This document shows positions 14,872 through 22,348 of a DNA stretch of 64,000 nucleotides, piece by piece (within the stretch, counting starts at the first letter, position 1; the number at the start of each line of letters is the position of its first letter). A program made the position numbers and the translations under genes. Location of the stretch: the NCBI RefSeq assembly GCF_016745395.1, contig NZ_JAERVJ010000003.1:381293-445292 (forward strand). The letters run 5' to 3'. Source of the DNA: Methylocystis sp. Sn-Cys (GTDB taxonomy: Bacteria > Pseudomonadota > Alphaproteobacteria > Rhizobiales > Beijerinckiaceae). Below the pieces are notes generated by a model that saw nothing but the letters and a program-made list of their open reading frames with translations, was not told the DNA's origin and did not search any database.

Positions 14872-15657
14872 TCACTCATAAAGAAAGGCGGCGACGCGCG
14901 CCGGCGCGGCGGAGGCGCCCTTCAAACGCAGCGGAAAGATCGCCACGTCGAAGCCATGGCTCGGCAATTGGTCGAGGCCGCGCAATTGCTCCATCTGCCA
15001 ATAGGGCTTGCGACGGCCGACGAGATGGCCCTGCCAGAAGAGGTTCTCGTCGTTTTTCTCTTTGGAGACGCGGATTTGATGATGGAACGGCAGATCCCAG
15101 CCCCACTGATCGATCCCCATCACCAGGACGCCTTTATCGATCAGCCATTCGGTCGCCGGCGCGCTCATGCCGGTTCCGCGTTTCCAATAGTCTTTCGTTC
15201 CCTGCAGGCGGTCGCGGCCAGTGTGGATCAGGGCGATGACGCCGTCGCCGAGCGCCGCGCCGCTGTCGCGCAGGCTTTGCTCCATATCGGCGACAGTGAT
15301 CTCCTCGCCGTCGGCCTTGTGGCGCATGTCGAAGACGACGCCGGGGCCGAAGCACATGTCCAAGGGCATTTCATCCACCGTCGCGGGGCGGCGGCCGTCG
15401 GAAAGCTCCGGGCCGTAATGCCAGGGCGCGTCGATATGGGTCGTGGAATGGACGCCCATGCGCGTGATCGTGTCATCGGCCCAGCCGGCGAAATCCTTGG
15501 GGAAAAGCCGGAAGGGAAGCCCGAGCGCCCGCACCAGCCAACGCGCCTTGCGATGGCCGTGGTGTTTGATCTTCACGCGCATGAAGAAGGGGTCGTTCGG
15601 GTTATCGACGATTTCCTTGGACAGATCGACGATGCGCTTTGGTCTGAGACGGGTCAT
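14872..15657 (-). CDS. Cyclase-family (kynurenine-formamidase-like) metal hydrolase
   Basis: A 261-residue cytoplasmic protein of the cyclase/KynB-like family. The metal-binding signature HSTTHIDAPWHYG matches the family HxGTHxDxPxH pattern, with Thr in place of Gly. A further acidic/His segment FGPGVVFDMRHKADGEEIT follows. Family members hydrolyse amides or esters such as N-formylkynurenine using Zn or Mn; the substrate here is unknown. It is on the modE strand, 37 bases upstream of it, and downstream of the YqeB-like gene, so it may be cotranscribed with Mo-related genes. Confidence 0.8.
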   Translation of the reverse strand: MTRLRPKRIVDLSKEIVDNPNDPFFMRVKIKHHGHRKARWLVRALGLPFRLFPKDFAGWADDTITRMGVHSTTHIDAPWHYGPELSDGRRPATVDEMPLDMCFGPGVVFDMRHKADGEEITVADMEQSLRDSGAALGDGVIALIHTGRDRLQGTKDYWKRGTGMSAPATEWLIDKGVLVMGIDQWGWDLPFHHQIRVSKEKNDENLFWQGHLVGRRKPYWQMEQLRGLDQLPSHGFDVAIFPLRLKGASAAPARVAAFLYE

Positions 15658-15690
15658 GGAAATTCTCTATGCAAATTCTCTCAGGCGTCG

Positions 15691-15749
15691 TGGACCGCGA
15701 GCCTTCAGGCTCGCCAAACGATTGCGAGCCTGAAGGCTCGCGGTCCATG
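15691..15749. repeat. GCGAGCC-type palindromic repeat
   Basis: TGGACCGCGAGCC...GGCTCGCGGTCCA forms a long near-perfect hairpin; each arm contains a smaller GAGCCTTCAGGCTC palindrome. A related diverged copy lies at 45552-45607. It sits between the YqeB-like and cyclase genes and could separate or stabilise their transcripts. Confidence 0.75.
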
Positions 15750-15765
15750 CGGGGCTCTAGTGGCG

Positions 15766-16575
15766 CTAGCCCCAGTCCTCGAAGGAGAAGGGCTTGATTC
15801 CCTCATTCTCCAGTTCGATCGCGAAGGAAGCGGCGCGCGCAACGAGTTGACTTCGGCGGCTGACGCCGGCGACCCGCGCCGTCACATTCTCCGCGATCTC
15901 CGCGATGGGCGCGCCTTCGGCCACCGCTTGCTCCCTGCGGGCAATGCCGACGATGCGTCCGCCGAGCGGCGCGGGAATCGGCGTTTCCCCGATATATCCG
16001 ATGGGCGCGCCCTGCGTCGCCAGCGCGCCGATCGGCATGTCGGCGCGAAACTGCCCCGAGACGGGAGCCGAGACGACGCTATGTTGCGTTTCCGGCCATT
16101 CCTTTGGCCAGCCGTCTCCGGCGCGCAGAATCGCGCCTGGGTCGGGCCCGTGAGTGGCGATGGCCACGTCGCAATCGACGCCCGGCGAGAAGCTCGATCC
16201 GAGGCCGATCGTGAACTCCGCGAGATTGAGGAAGGAGCCGACGTCGTCTTCCTTGTCTTCCCGCGCCGCGATGATGACGTGCCAAGGCCAGCGCTCGATT
16301 ACATCGGCGAGCTGCCCGCGCAGCAAGGGGATGAAGGCGCGGCTCTGCAGTCCGAGCATAAATTCCGACGCCACGTCGGCGCGCCGGGCCTCGACGCCGT
16401 CGAGGACGGCGTAGCCGTCGTACCAGGCGTCGGCGAAGCTCATGCGGCGTCGCAGGGTGAGCGGGCTCGCGCATTTGTGCAAAGCGACCGCATAGCCTTC
16501 GCCAAAAAGCCCACGCGCCACGGCCGAGGCGTCTTCGCCGATGCCGCACACCAAGACGGTTAATTCACTGGACAT
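15766..16575 (-). CDS. EF2563/YqeB-family molybdenum hydroxylase accessory protein
   Basis: A 269-residue protein. It has an N-terminal Rossmann-like strand (LTVLVCGIGEDASAVARGLFGEGYAV), the family block PLTLRRRMSFADAWYDGYAVLDGVEARR, and GLGSSFSPGVDCDVAIATHGPDPGAIL. These fit the EF2563/YqeB group, found with XdhC-like factors and selenium- or sulfur-dependent molybdenum hydroxylases. The C-terminal part (PIPAPLGGRIVGIARREQAVAEGAPIAEI) resembles a biotinyl/lipoyl-like half barrel. A role in Mo-enzyme maturation is inferred from family and from nearby modE. No Mo-hydroxylase structural gene is in the window. Confidence 0.65.
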   Translation of the reverse strand: MSSELTVLVCGIGEDASAVARGLFGEGYAVALHKCASPLTLRRRMSFADAWYDGYAVLDGVEARRADVASEFMLGLQSRAFIPLLRGQLADVIERWPWHVIIAAREDKEDDVGSFLNLAEFTIGLGSSFSPGVDCDVAIATHGPDPGAILRAGDGWPKEWPETQHSVVSAPVSGQFRADMPIGALATQGAPIGYIGETPIPAPLGGRIVGIARREQAVAEGAPIAEIAENVTARVAGVSRRSQLVARAASFAIELENEGIKPFSFEDWG

Positions 16576-16662
16576 TGGACCCGCTCCCCCGCCTGATTAA
16601 GCCCCGTGTGGCCCCAATTGGCAAGATTGGGCCGACGCATCGCTCGACCGCTCGAGGGATTC

Positions 16663-17553
16663 TCAGGGGCCGTTGAAGTGGACGGTTCCGAGGTTTGCGC
16701 AATCATAGCCGCCGAGAGCGGCGGCCCGGTCGCGGAAGGCGTCGCTGGCGCAAAATCGGATCAGCTTCTGGAACGGCGGGTCGAAATAGGCCTTGCGCCA
16801 CACGAGGATATCGAAACGCTCGACCACCAGCGGCGCAAAAGCGAGCTTGAATTGATTCGCCGCGGCTTCAATCCCGAGCCCGACGTCGGCGCGGCCCGAG
16901 GCGATCGCCATGGCGAGGTCGGTCTCCGACCGTTCGATCGCCTCGATCGCATTCAGGTCGGTTTTTCGCATCTTCTCCTTCGCCAGCAGTTGCGAGAGCA
17001 CCAGCTCGCTGCCGGCCTCCGGCTGGCGCGACTGGAAACGACGATCGCCAATATCCGCGAGCGATGTGATCGACTGGCCGGGGGAGGGGCGATACATGAG
17101 GCCCCGACTGCGCTTGGCCCACTCCAACAGGACGACGGGTTCGCGGCCCATCGCCTCCTGCACGGCTGCGACGTTCCAATCGTCGAGGCGCGCTGAGGGA
17201 ATATGCAACCCCGCCGCGACGCAGTCTTTCGACTTCAACCGGGCGAGACCGTCGAGCGCGCCATCGAGCAGCGCCGCAATGCCCGACCGCGATTCGCGCA
17301 GCGCCCATTCGAGGAGCGGGTCGTGTCCGCCGGCCATGACGAGCGGGAAATGTGCGGCGGCCGACTCTCGCTCCGCCGGCGCGCTCTCCTCGCCGCTGCT
17401 GGCGATCCAGGCCTCGATCTCCTTTTTCGGGAAGAGCAGCTTTCCCGTCACGCGCCGAACCGGCAGGGCCTTTTCCGAGACGAGATCGTAGACCTTGCGC
17501 TCCTTCACGCGCAGCAGCGCCGCGAGCTCGCGGGTCGTGAAGTAATCGGACAT
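16663..17553 (-). CDS. HTH (excisionase-type) plus PBP-like domain regulator
   Basis: A 296-residue protein from ATG 17553. The N-terminus MSDYFTTRELAALLRVKERKVYDLVSEKALPVRRVTGKLLFPKKEIEAWI is an excisionase/MerR-like winged helix. From about residue 70 a periplasmic-binding-protein-like domain follows (MAGGHDPLLEWALRES; GLMYRPSPGQSI; RADVGLGIEAAANQFKLAFAPLVVERFDIL). This pairing is known in proteins proposed to sense molybdate or molybdenum cofactor. Lacking a signal peptide, it should be a cytoplasmic sensor-regulator. It is divergent from nothing close and sits 87 bases upstream of the YqeB-like gene. Confidence 0.75.
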   Translation of the reverse strand: MSDYFTTRELAALLRVKERKVYDLVSEKALPVRRVTGKLLFPKKEIEAWIASSGEESAPAERESAAAHFPLVMAGGHDPLLEWALRESRSGIAALLDGALDGLARLKSKDCVAAGLHIPSARLDDWNVAAVQEAMGREPVVLLEWAKRSRGLMYRPSPGQSITSLADIGDRRFQSRQPEAGSELVLSQLLAKEKMRKTDLNAIEAIERSETDLAMAIASGRADVGLGIEAAANQFKLAFAPLVVERFDILVWRKAYFDPPFQKLIRFCASDAFRDRAAALGGYDCANLGTVHFNGP

Positions 17554-18074
17554 CCGCAAATTCCTTTCCGCGATTCGCGGAAATTTTGCATAGATTAGAC
17601 AGGCGGGAAACGCCCTGGCGCCATTCCGAGTGCATAAAAATACAGCATGTTTGGAGGCGCGGGCGGCAGGGGCTGCGCCGCGACGTTCCGAAATAAAGAC
17701 GCATGATTGCAGGGCATGCAGGCAGGGCATGCAGGGGTAAAGTTACGCGCCGAACTTAAGGCGCACGCGCAAGTCCCATTTGCTGGGACGGCCCATTAAG
17801 GGCAGGAACGAAATTCGCGGGATGCCCAACCCGGACTTTTCAGCGGGTATTACCCGCCCAGACGTGTTCTCCGCGTCATGGCCGCGCTTGTCGCGGCCAT
17901 CCACGCCGCGCCGACGCGGAAAGCTGAGAGCATGAGCCGGAATAACGCCGCTTCTTCTCCTCGCATGTCACAATGTCCTGGCGTGGATGCCCGCGACAAG
18001 CGCGGGCATGACGCGGCTGCTAAGGGTTTGTTAACCTGGATTCGGAGCCCTGCGAGCTGCTCGCTTGGCTCATC
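17554..18074. other. Intergenic region with a tandem duplication and a dispersed repeat
   Basis: No gene is supported in these 521 bases. Near 17708-17737 the unit GCAGGGCATGCAGG occurs twice in tandem. The second half is occupied by a GTCATGSCCGCG-type dispersed repeat at 17871-18014. Confidence 0.6.
17871..18014. repeat. GTCATGSCCGCG-type palindromic repeat, copy 1
   Basis: About 144 bases. It opens GTCATGGCCGCGCTTGTCGC, contains GCCGACGCGGAAAGCTGAGA, and closes GACAAGCGCGGGCATGACGC. The two ends are inverted versions of each other. Copy 2 at 23562-23704 has the same parts in reverse orientation. Confidence 0.8.
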
Positions 18075-19847
18075 TTATTTCTTCTGCCCGATCGCCCAGA
18101 CATAGGCAGCCACAGCCGCCAAATCCGAGTCGCTTAGTTGCGCGCCGCCTTTGGGAGGCATGGGGCTGCGATATTCCTTCGGCTTGGCGACGCCCTGGGC
18201 GATCACCTCCCGGATCGACTTCAAACTCCCATCGGACCAGAGCCATTTGCCGCTCGTCAGGTCGGGCGCCAGCGGCGCGCCCTTGCCATTCGCGCCATGG
18301 CAGCCGGCGCAGGTCCCGCCCGCCGCATGGCCGTTGAAAATGCGCTCTCCCAAAGCGACTTGCGCGTCCGTTGCACCCGGCGGGACCGGCAGGCTTTTCC
18401 CCTCCAAGGCCCCGGCTTCCGGATTGACGCCCTCCGGCGGGCCGGCTTCCTTTGCGCGCGCCGTCGTCTGCGCGGACGCGGGCGCGGCTTCGAGGCCCTG
18501 CGCGATGTCGCCATGGTAGGTGATGCGCCAGATGCGGCCATTGGTGTCGTCGGAGACGTAAAGGGCGCCGTCCGGCCCCTGCGCGAGACCCGAGGGCCGA
18601 TGCGCCGCGCCGCCGGGCTCCTTGGCCCCGCCCGCGAATCCATCGGCGAAGGCGATGAAATCGCCCGCGGGCTTGCCATCCTTGGCGGGCTGGAAAACGA
18701 CATTATAGCCGCTCTGGGGGAAGGGGGCGCGATCCCACGAGCCATGAAAAGCGATGAAGAAGCCGCCGCGATAGGCGGTCGGGAATTGTCCGCCGCGATA
18801 GGCGAGCAACGCGTTCGGCGCCCAATGCGCCGGAAAAGCGGCGATGGGCCCCTGCTTCTCCGCGCAGACGCCGACCTTCTTGCCGCCGTCGCCGCCATAT
18901 TCGGGCGCAAGCACGAGCTTCTTTTGAAAGCCGTCATAATAGCATTCGGGCCAGCCGTAATCGGCGCCCTCACGCAGCTCGAGAAGCTCTTCGGCGGGAA
19001 GATCGGCGCCTTGCTGTGGCGTGTAGAGCTTCGGCCAGTTTTCCGCGAGCTGATCGCGCCCGTGCTGGGTGGCGTGGATGCGATCCCCTGCAACAGTCAG
19101 GCCCTCGGCGTTGCGGATGCCCGTCGCGAAGCGCTCAGTGGGCGAGAATTTCTGGTCGCGCTTCTTGGCGTCATAGCGCCAGACGCCGCCGCGCGTCTCG
19201 AGCTCCTTGCAGGGGGAAAGGCCCGGCGACTCCGGCATGCGGTTTTCGGCCTGGCAGGAATCGGTCGCCGAGGCTGAACTGAGATAGAGATTGCCGCCCG
19301 CGTCGATGACGAAAGGATGCATCGGATGGTCGCCGGTAACCGGCAGGCCGGAGATCACTATTTCGGGCTTGGCTTTCGGCGCGATCTCGCCGGGCGACAG
19401 CGCGTAACGGACGATCCTGTCGCGTTCTTCCGCATAAACGGCGCCGTCATAGAACCCGACGCCGGTGCCGCCCGAGCCGCCGCTCTCCGGCGTCTCGCCG
19501 AAGCGCTCGACAACATCCGCTGCGCCGTCGCCGTTCTTATCCTGAAGCGCGACGAGGAAGCCGCCTTCGTGGGTCTTTCCTCGCTTCCCGTAATAGCGCC
19601 CGCTCCATGTGTTGACGTAAACGACGCCGTTGTCGGCGACGGCGATATGGCGGGCGTGGCCGATCTTATCGGCGAAGATCGTGGCGCAGAAACCCGAGGG
19701 CAGCGTTATGCCGGGGTCGCCGCCGGGGCAGGCAGGCTTGCTCTCGCTTTGCGCGGCGCGCGCGCCAAGCGCCGGGAAAGACGCCAAAACGGCCAGGGAG
19801 ATTGTACCGAGCAATCTTCGACGCATCGACGCCTCATCGGTTTTCAT
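18075..19847 (-). CDS. Sorbosone/glucose dehydrogenase-like beta-propeller fused to cytochrome c
   Basis: A 590-residue secreted protein with a signal peptide (about residues 8-32, ending GARA). A sorbosone-dehydrogenase-type six-bladed propeller spans about 45-465, with GHARHIAVADNGVVYVN, HPMHPFVIDAGGNLYLS, GWPECYYDG and FHGSWDRAPFPQSGYNVVF. A C-terminal class I cytochrome c (about 495-590) has heme motif CAGCH and MPPKGG as a possible Met ligand. It would oxidise a sugar or alcohol in the periplasm and pass electrons to the attached heme. Cofactor (PQQ) and substrate are family-based guesses. ATG 19826 is an alternative start. Confidence 0.8.
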   Translation of the reverse strand: MKTDEASMRRRLLGTISLAVLASFPALGARAAQSESKPACPGGDPGITLPSGFCATIFADKIGHARHIAVADNGVVYVNTWSGRYYGKRGKTHEGGFLVALQDKNGDGAADVVERFGETPESGGSGGTGVGFYDGAVYAEERDRIVRYALSPGEIAPKAKPEIVISGLPVTGDHPMHPFVIDAGGNLYLSSASATDSCQAENRMPESPGLSPCKELETRGGVWRYDAKKRDQKFSPTERFATGIRNAEGLTVAGDRIHATQHGRDQLAENWPKLYTPQQGADLPAEELLELREGADYGWPECYYDGFQKKLVLAPEYGGDGGKKVGVCAEKQGPIAAFPAHWAPNALLAYRGGQFPTAYRGGFFIAFHGSWDRAPFPQSGYNVVFQPAKDGKPAGDFIAFADGFAGGAKEPGGAAHRPSGLAQGPDGALYVSDDTNGRIWRITYHGDIAQGLEAAPASAQTTARAKEAGPPEGVNPEAGALEGKSLPVPPGATDAQVALGERIFNGHAAGGTCAGCHGANGKGAPLAPDLTSGKWLWSDGSLKSIREVIAQGVAKPKEYRSPMPPKGGAQLSDSDLAAVAAYVWAIGQKK

Positions 19848-19950
19848 GCTGAAAAATTTGCGCGCGGCGCTACCTCATTTAGAGCGACACTGGCGTGCGG
19901 CTAGCTGGGTGGGCGACAGGCGCCCGCCCGCCCGTCACTCTCTAGCGCTT

Positions 19951-20020
19951 GTCATTCCCGACGGGCCGAAGGCCCGATCGGGAATCCAGAGCCAAAATAG
20001 CCGCCTTTGCTCTGGATTCC
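19951..20020. repeat. REP-like element, left part of the copy split by IS110
   Basis: Inverted relative to the copy at 13711-13813. It begins GTCATTCCCGACGGGCCGAAG and breaks at CTGGATTCC where the IS starts. The missing end (CCCGATCGCTCGCTGCGCGAGCG...GGGAATGACA) resumes at 21122 and ends near 21155. Joining both sides restores an uninterrupted repeat like copy 1. Confidence 0.88.
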
Positions 20021-20030
20021 TGTGTGTCCG

Positions 20031-20177
20031 AACTGTGCGAAAGTGGATACGGGCGGGAGACCGTTAGATTCCTGGTGATGTCACCGAGATCGGGCTTGGT
20101 CCCCGCCCGCGTTTGTATCCACCTGAACAGTTGCACGAGGCTGCGCCAACAGACCTCGCATCACAGGGACAGGCCAA
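20031..20177 (+). ncRNA. IS110 bridge RNA (target- and donor-binding loops legible)
   Basis: The noncoding left end folds into two guide loops. Loop 1 is enclosed by nested stems AACTGT/ACAGTT (20031-36 with 20127-32), GTGGATAC/GTATCCAC (20043-50 with 20115-22) and GGGCGGG/CCCGCCC plus GACC/GGTC (20051-62 with 20098-108). Inside it GATTCC (20067-72) equals the left target and GATCGGG (20088-94) is complementary to the right target CCCGATC, separated by hairpin 20074-85. Loop 2 contains ACAGTTGC (20127-34), identical to the IS right end. It also contains CACAGG (20162-67), complementary to CCTGTG at the left junction, around hairpin CGAGG/CCTCG. The exact RNA ends are unknown. Confidence 0.82.
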
Positions 20178-21110
20178 ATGACTTTATCCCCTGTTTGCGT
20201 CGGAATCGACGTTTCAAAAACCCATCTCGATATCTATGACGCCATCGAAGGCCATCGCCGAGTGGCCAATGTCGGCCCCCACATCGCCGAGCTGTCGCGC
20301 TCCTTGCAGGAAAGGGGCTGCTTCGTCGTCTTCGAGGCGACCGGCCACTACGACGCCGCCTTGCGGCGCGGCCTCGAGGAAGCCGGCGTCGCGCACGCCC
20401 GCGTCAATCCGGAACGCGCCCGCGACTTCGCCAGAGCCATCGGGCGGCGCGCAAAAACCGACGCCGTCGACGCCCGCATGCTCGCCGAGCTTGGCAGCAG
20501 GCTCGCGCCTGAACAGCGCGAGGCCGCCGACCGCACCCGCGAACAGCTTGCCTTCCGGCACAAGCGGCGCGATCAGCTCGTCGACATGCGCCAGCAGGAA
20601 AAGGTGCGCCGCAGCGAGTGCCCTGATCCGGCGGCCGTCGCCGACATCGAGCGGCATATCGCCTGGCTCGATGAGGAGATCGCCGCCGTGGAGGCCGGCA
20701 TCCGCGCGATGATCGACGCCGACGCGGCCTTGCGCGAAAGCGAGCGGCGCTTGCGCAGTGTGCCAGGCGTCGGGCCAGTCACCACCGTGACCCTGCTTGC
20801 TCTCATGCCCGAGCTCGGCCGGCGCTCGCCCAAGACGATCGCCGCTCTCGCCGGCCTCGCCCCCTTCAACGACGACAGCGGCGCACGGCGCGGAAAACGC
20901 GCGATCCGCGGCGGACGCAGGCGCGTCCGGAGGGCCCTCTACATGGCGGCTCTCTCCGCCTCGCGGTCGAAATCACGACTTGGCGATTTCGCGCGCGCCT
21001 TGCAGAAGACCGGAAAGCCGCCGAAGGTCGTCCTTATCGCCGTGGCCAGAAAGATCCTCGTCATCCTCAACGCCATCACGCGGGAGAACGGCTCCTACGC
21101 GGCAGCATAA
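20178..21110 (+). CDS. IS110-family transposase (bridge-RNA-guided recombinase)
   Basis: A 310-residue transposase. The N-terminal RuvC-like DEDD domain begins CVGIDVSKTHLDIYD (first Asp), followed by FEATGHYDAAL (Glu) and RRAKTDAVDARMLAELG (Asp pair). The C-terminal Tnp domain has LRSVPGVGPVTTVTLLALMPELG and KTIAALAGLAPFNDDSGARRGKR. It includes the catalytic-serine region typical of the family (RALYMAALSASR). Length is on the short side of normal for IS110. The enzyme would use the RNA from the preceding noncoding end to join donor and target. No frameshift is seen. Confidence 0.95.
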   Translation: MTLSPVCVGIDVSKTHLDIYDAIEGHRRVANVGPHIAELSRSLQERGCFVVFEATGHYDAALRRGLEEAGVAHARVNPERARDFARAIGRRAKTDAVDARMLAELGSRLAPEQREAADRTREQLAFRHKRRDQLVDMRQQEKVRRSECPDPAAVADIERHIAWLDEEIAAVEAGIRAMIDADAALRESERRLRSVPGVGPVTTVTLLALMPELGRRSPKTIAALAGLAPFNDDSGARRGKRAIRGGRRRVRRALYMAALSASRSKSRLGDFARALQKTGKPPKVVLIAVARKILVILNAITRENGSYAAA

Positions 21111-21178
21111 AAACACAGTTGCCCGATCGCTCGCTGCGCGAGCGTCGGGAATGACAACCGGGCCCCGCATGAAACGCT

Positions 21179-22270
21179 TTAGAGGCCCTCAGGGCCGGAA
21201 AGCTCGCGCCAAAGCGCCATCAGCGCCGCCATGACGGCGGGGCCGATGAAAAGCCCGAGCAGTTGAAAACTTTCCGCGCCGCCGAGGATGCCGAGCAGGA
21301 CCCAGATGAAGGGCAGCTTGATGGCGCTGCCGATGAGATTGGGCCGGACGAAATGGTCGGCGGCGAAGACGACGACCACTCCCCAGGCGACGATGATCAG
21401 CGCCGGCGCCATGCCGGCGGTCGCCGCCGCGAGCAGCGCCGCGAGGCCGATGGCGAAGGCCGCCGCGAAGGGGATCATCGCCGCGAAAGCCGTCAACACG
21501 CCCAGTAGAATCGGATGCGGCGTATGGGTGAGCATATAGGCCGCGCCCATGAGGACGCCTTCGCCCAAGGCGACGAGCACGAGCCCGATCAGCGTGCCAT
21601 GCACGGAGGCGATCATCTGCGCCGCCAGCAACTCGCCGCGCGCGCCGAAGAGTTTCGTCGAGGCGATGCGGCATTGGGAAACAAGGCTCTCGCCGCTGCG
21701 GAACAGGAAAAACAAAGTCAGCAGCGAAATCGCAAACAGAATGGAGCGGTGGGCGATATTGGCGGAGAGCGAGGCGCCGATCTCCCGCGCGGAGGACGTA
21801 TTGAGCTGCTGGGCAAGCTCCTTCGCCCAGCCCGCATGCGAGAGATGCGCCGCCCACCATTGCGACGCCCAGGCCCCGACGCCCGGCAGGCGCGCGAGCG
21901 CGTCGGGAACCGGCAGGCCGGTTTCCTCGGCGGCGCGGGCGTAGTCGAGGAGCTGGCGGAACTCGGCGGCCGCGTCGACCGCGAGCGCGGCGATCGGCGC
22001 CAATATCACGAGCCCGACGAGCAATGCGAATAAGGCGGGCGCAAGCTCTTTCGAGGCGGAGGGGCCGAAACGGCGTTTGAAGCGGCCATAAAGCGGCCAG
22101 ACGGCGACGGCGAGAACCAGGGCCCAAAGCAAAGCGTGGAGATAGCCCGAGAGGATATAAACGCCCAGCCCCAGCAGGATCGCGCTCGCGGCAAGGGACG
22201 CAACGCCTTGGCGCCAGGACAAGGCTTCGAGAGGGGCGACGCTGTCTTGCGGTCTCGCGGGCTGATCCAT
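21179..22270 (-). CDS. AI-2E family transporter
   Basis: A 363-residue inner-membrane protein with about eight predicted helices and the family layout: an N-terminal hydrophobic pair (ILLGLGVYILSGYLHALLWALVLAVAVWPLY), a central soluble segment (130-200), then a C-terminal helix group with GVLTAFAAMIPFAAAFAIGLAAL and FVRPNLIGSAIKLPFIWVLLGILGG. The PNLIG and LPFIWVLLGILGG motifs are characteristic. Despite the family name most members have no proven autoinducer role; some are Na+/H+ antiporters. ATG 22270 fits the family start; the frame further upstream is not homologous. It lies just right of the IS110 element. Confidence 0.85.
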   Translation of the reverse strand: MDQPARPQDSVAPLEALSWRQGVASLAASAILLGLGVYILSGYLHALLWALVLAVAVWPLYGRFKRRFGPSASKELAPALFALLVGLVILAPIAALAVDAAAEFRQLLDYARAAEETGLPVPDALARLPGVGAWASQWWAAHLSHAGWAKELAQQLNTSSAREIGASLSANIAHRSILFAISLLTLFFLFRSGESLVSQCRIASTKLFGARGELLAAQMIASVHGTLIGLVLVALGEGVLMGAAYMLTHTPHPILLGVLTAFAAMIPFAAAFAIGLAALLAAATAGMAPALIIVAWGVVVVFAADHFVRPNLIGSAIKLPFIWVLLGILGGAESFQLLGLFIGPAVMAALMALWRELSGPEGL

Positions 22271-22348
22271 GCGGCAATTCTCCGTGGGCGAGATTATCGC
22301 CGAGTTTCTTTGTGCGCCAATAGACCGGCAGCCGGTATAATTTCCGCC

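Larger units (their letters stand above)
20021..21121 (+). mobile_element. IS110-family (IS110-group) insertion sequence
   Basis: About 1.1 kb. Boundaries come from comparing the split REP with its intact copy: the left junction is GGATTCC|TGTGTGTCCG and the right junction ACACAGTTG|CCCGATCG, with a CC core shared by both sides. There are no terminal inverted repeats. The element has a long 5' noncoding end (157 bases), one transposase gene and a very short 3' end (11 bases). This is the arrangement of the IS110 group, where the bridge RNA lies in the left end. All parts look intact, so recent insertion and possible activity are plausible. Confidence 0.9.

Noticed and set aside
14686-16563. 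625-codon plus-strand open frame across modE, cyclase and YqeB-like genes
   Set aside because: It is antisense to three genes with clear family motifs and spans their gaps, including the palindromic repeat at 15691.
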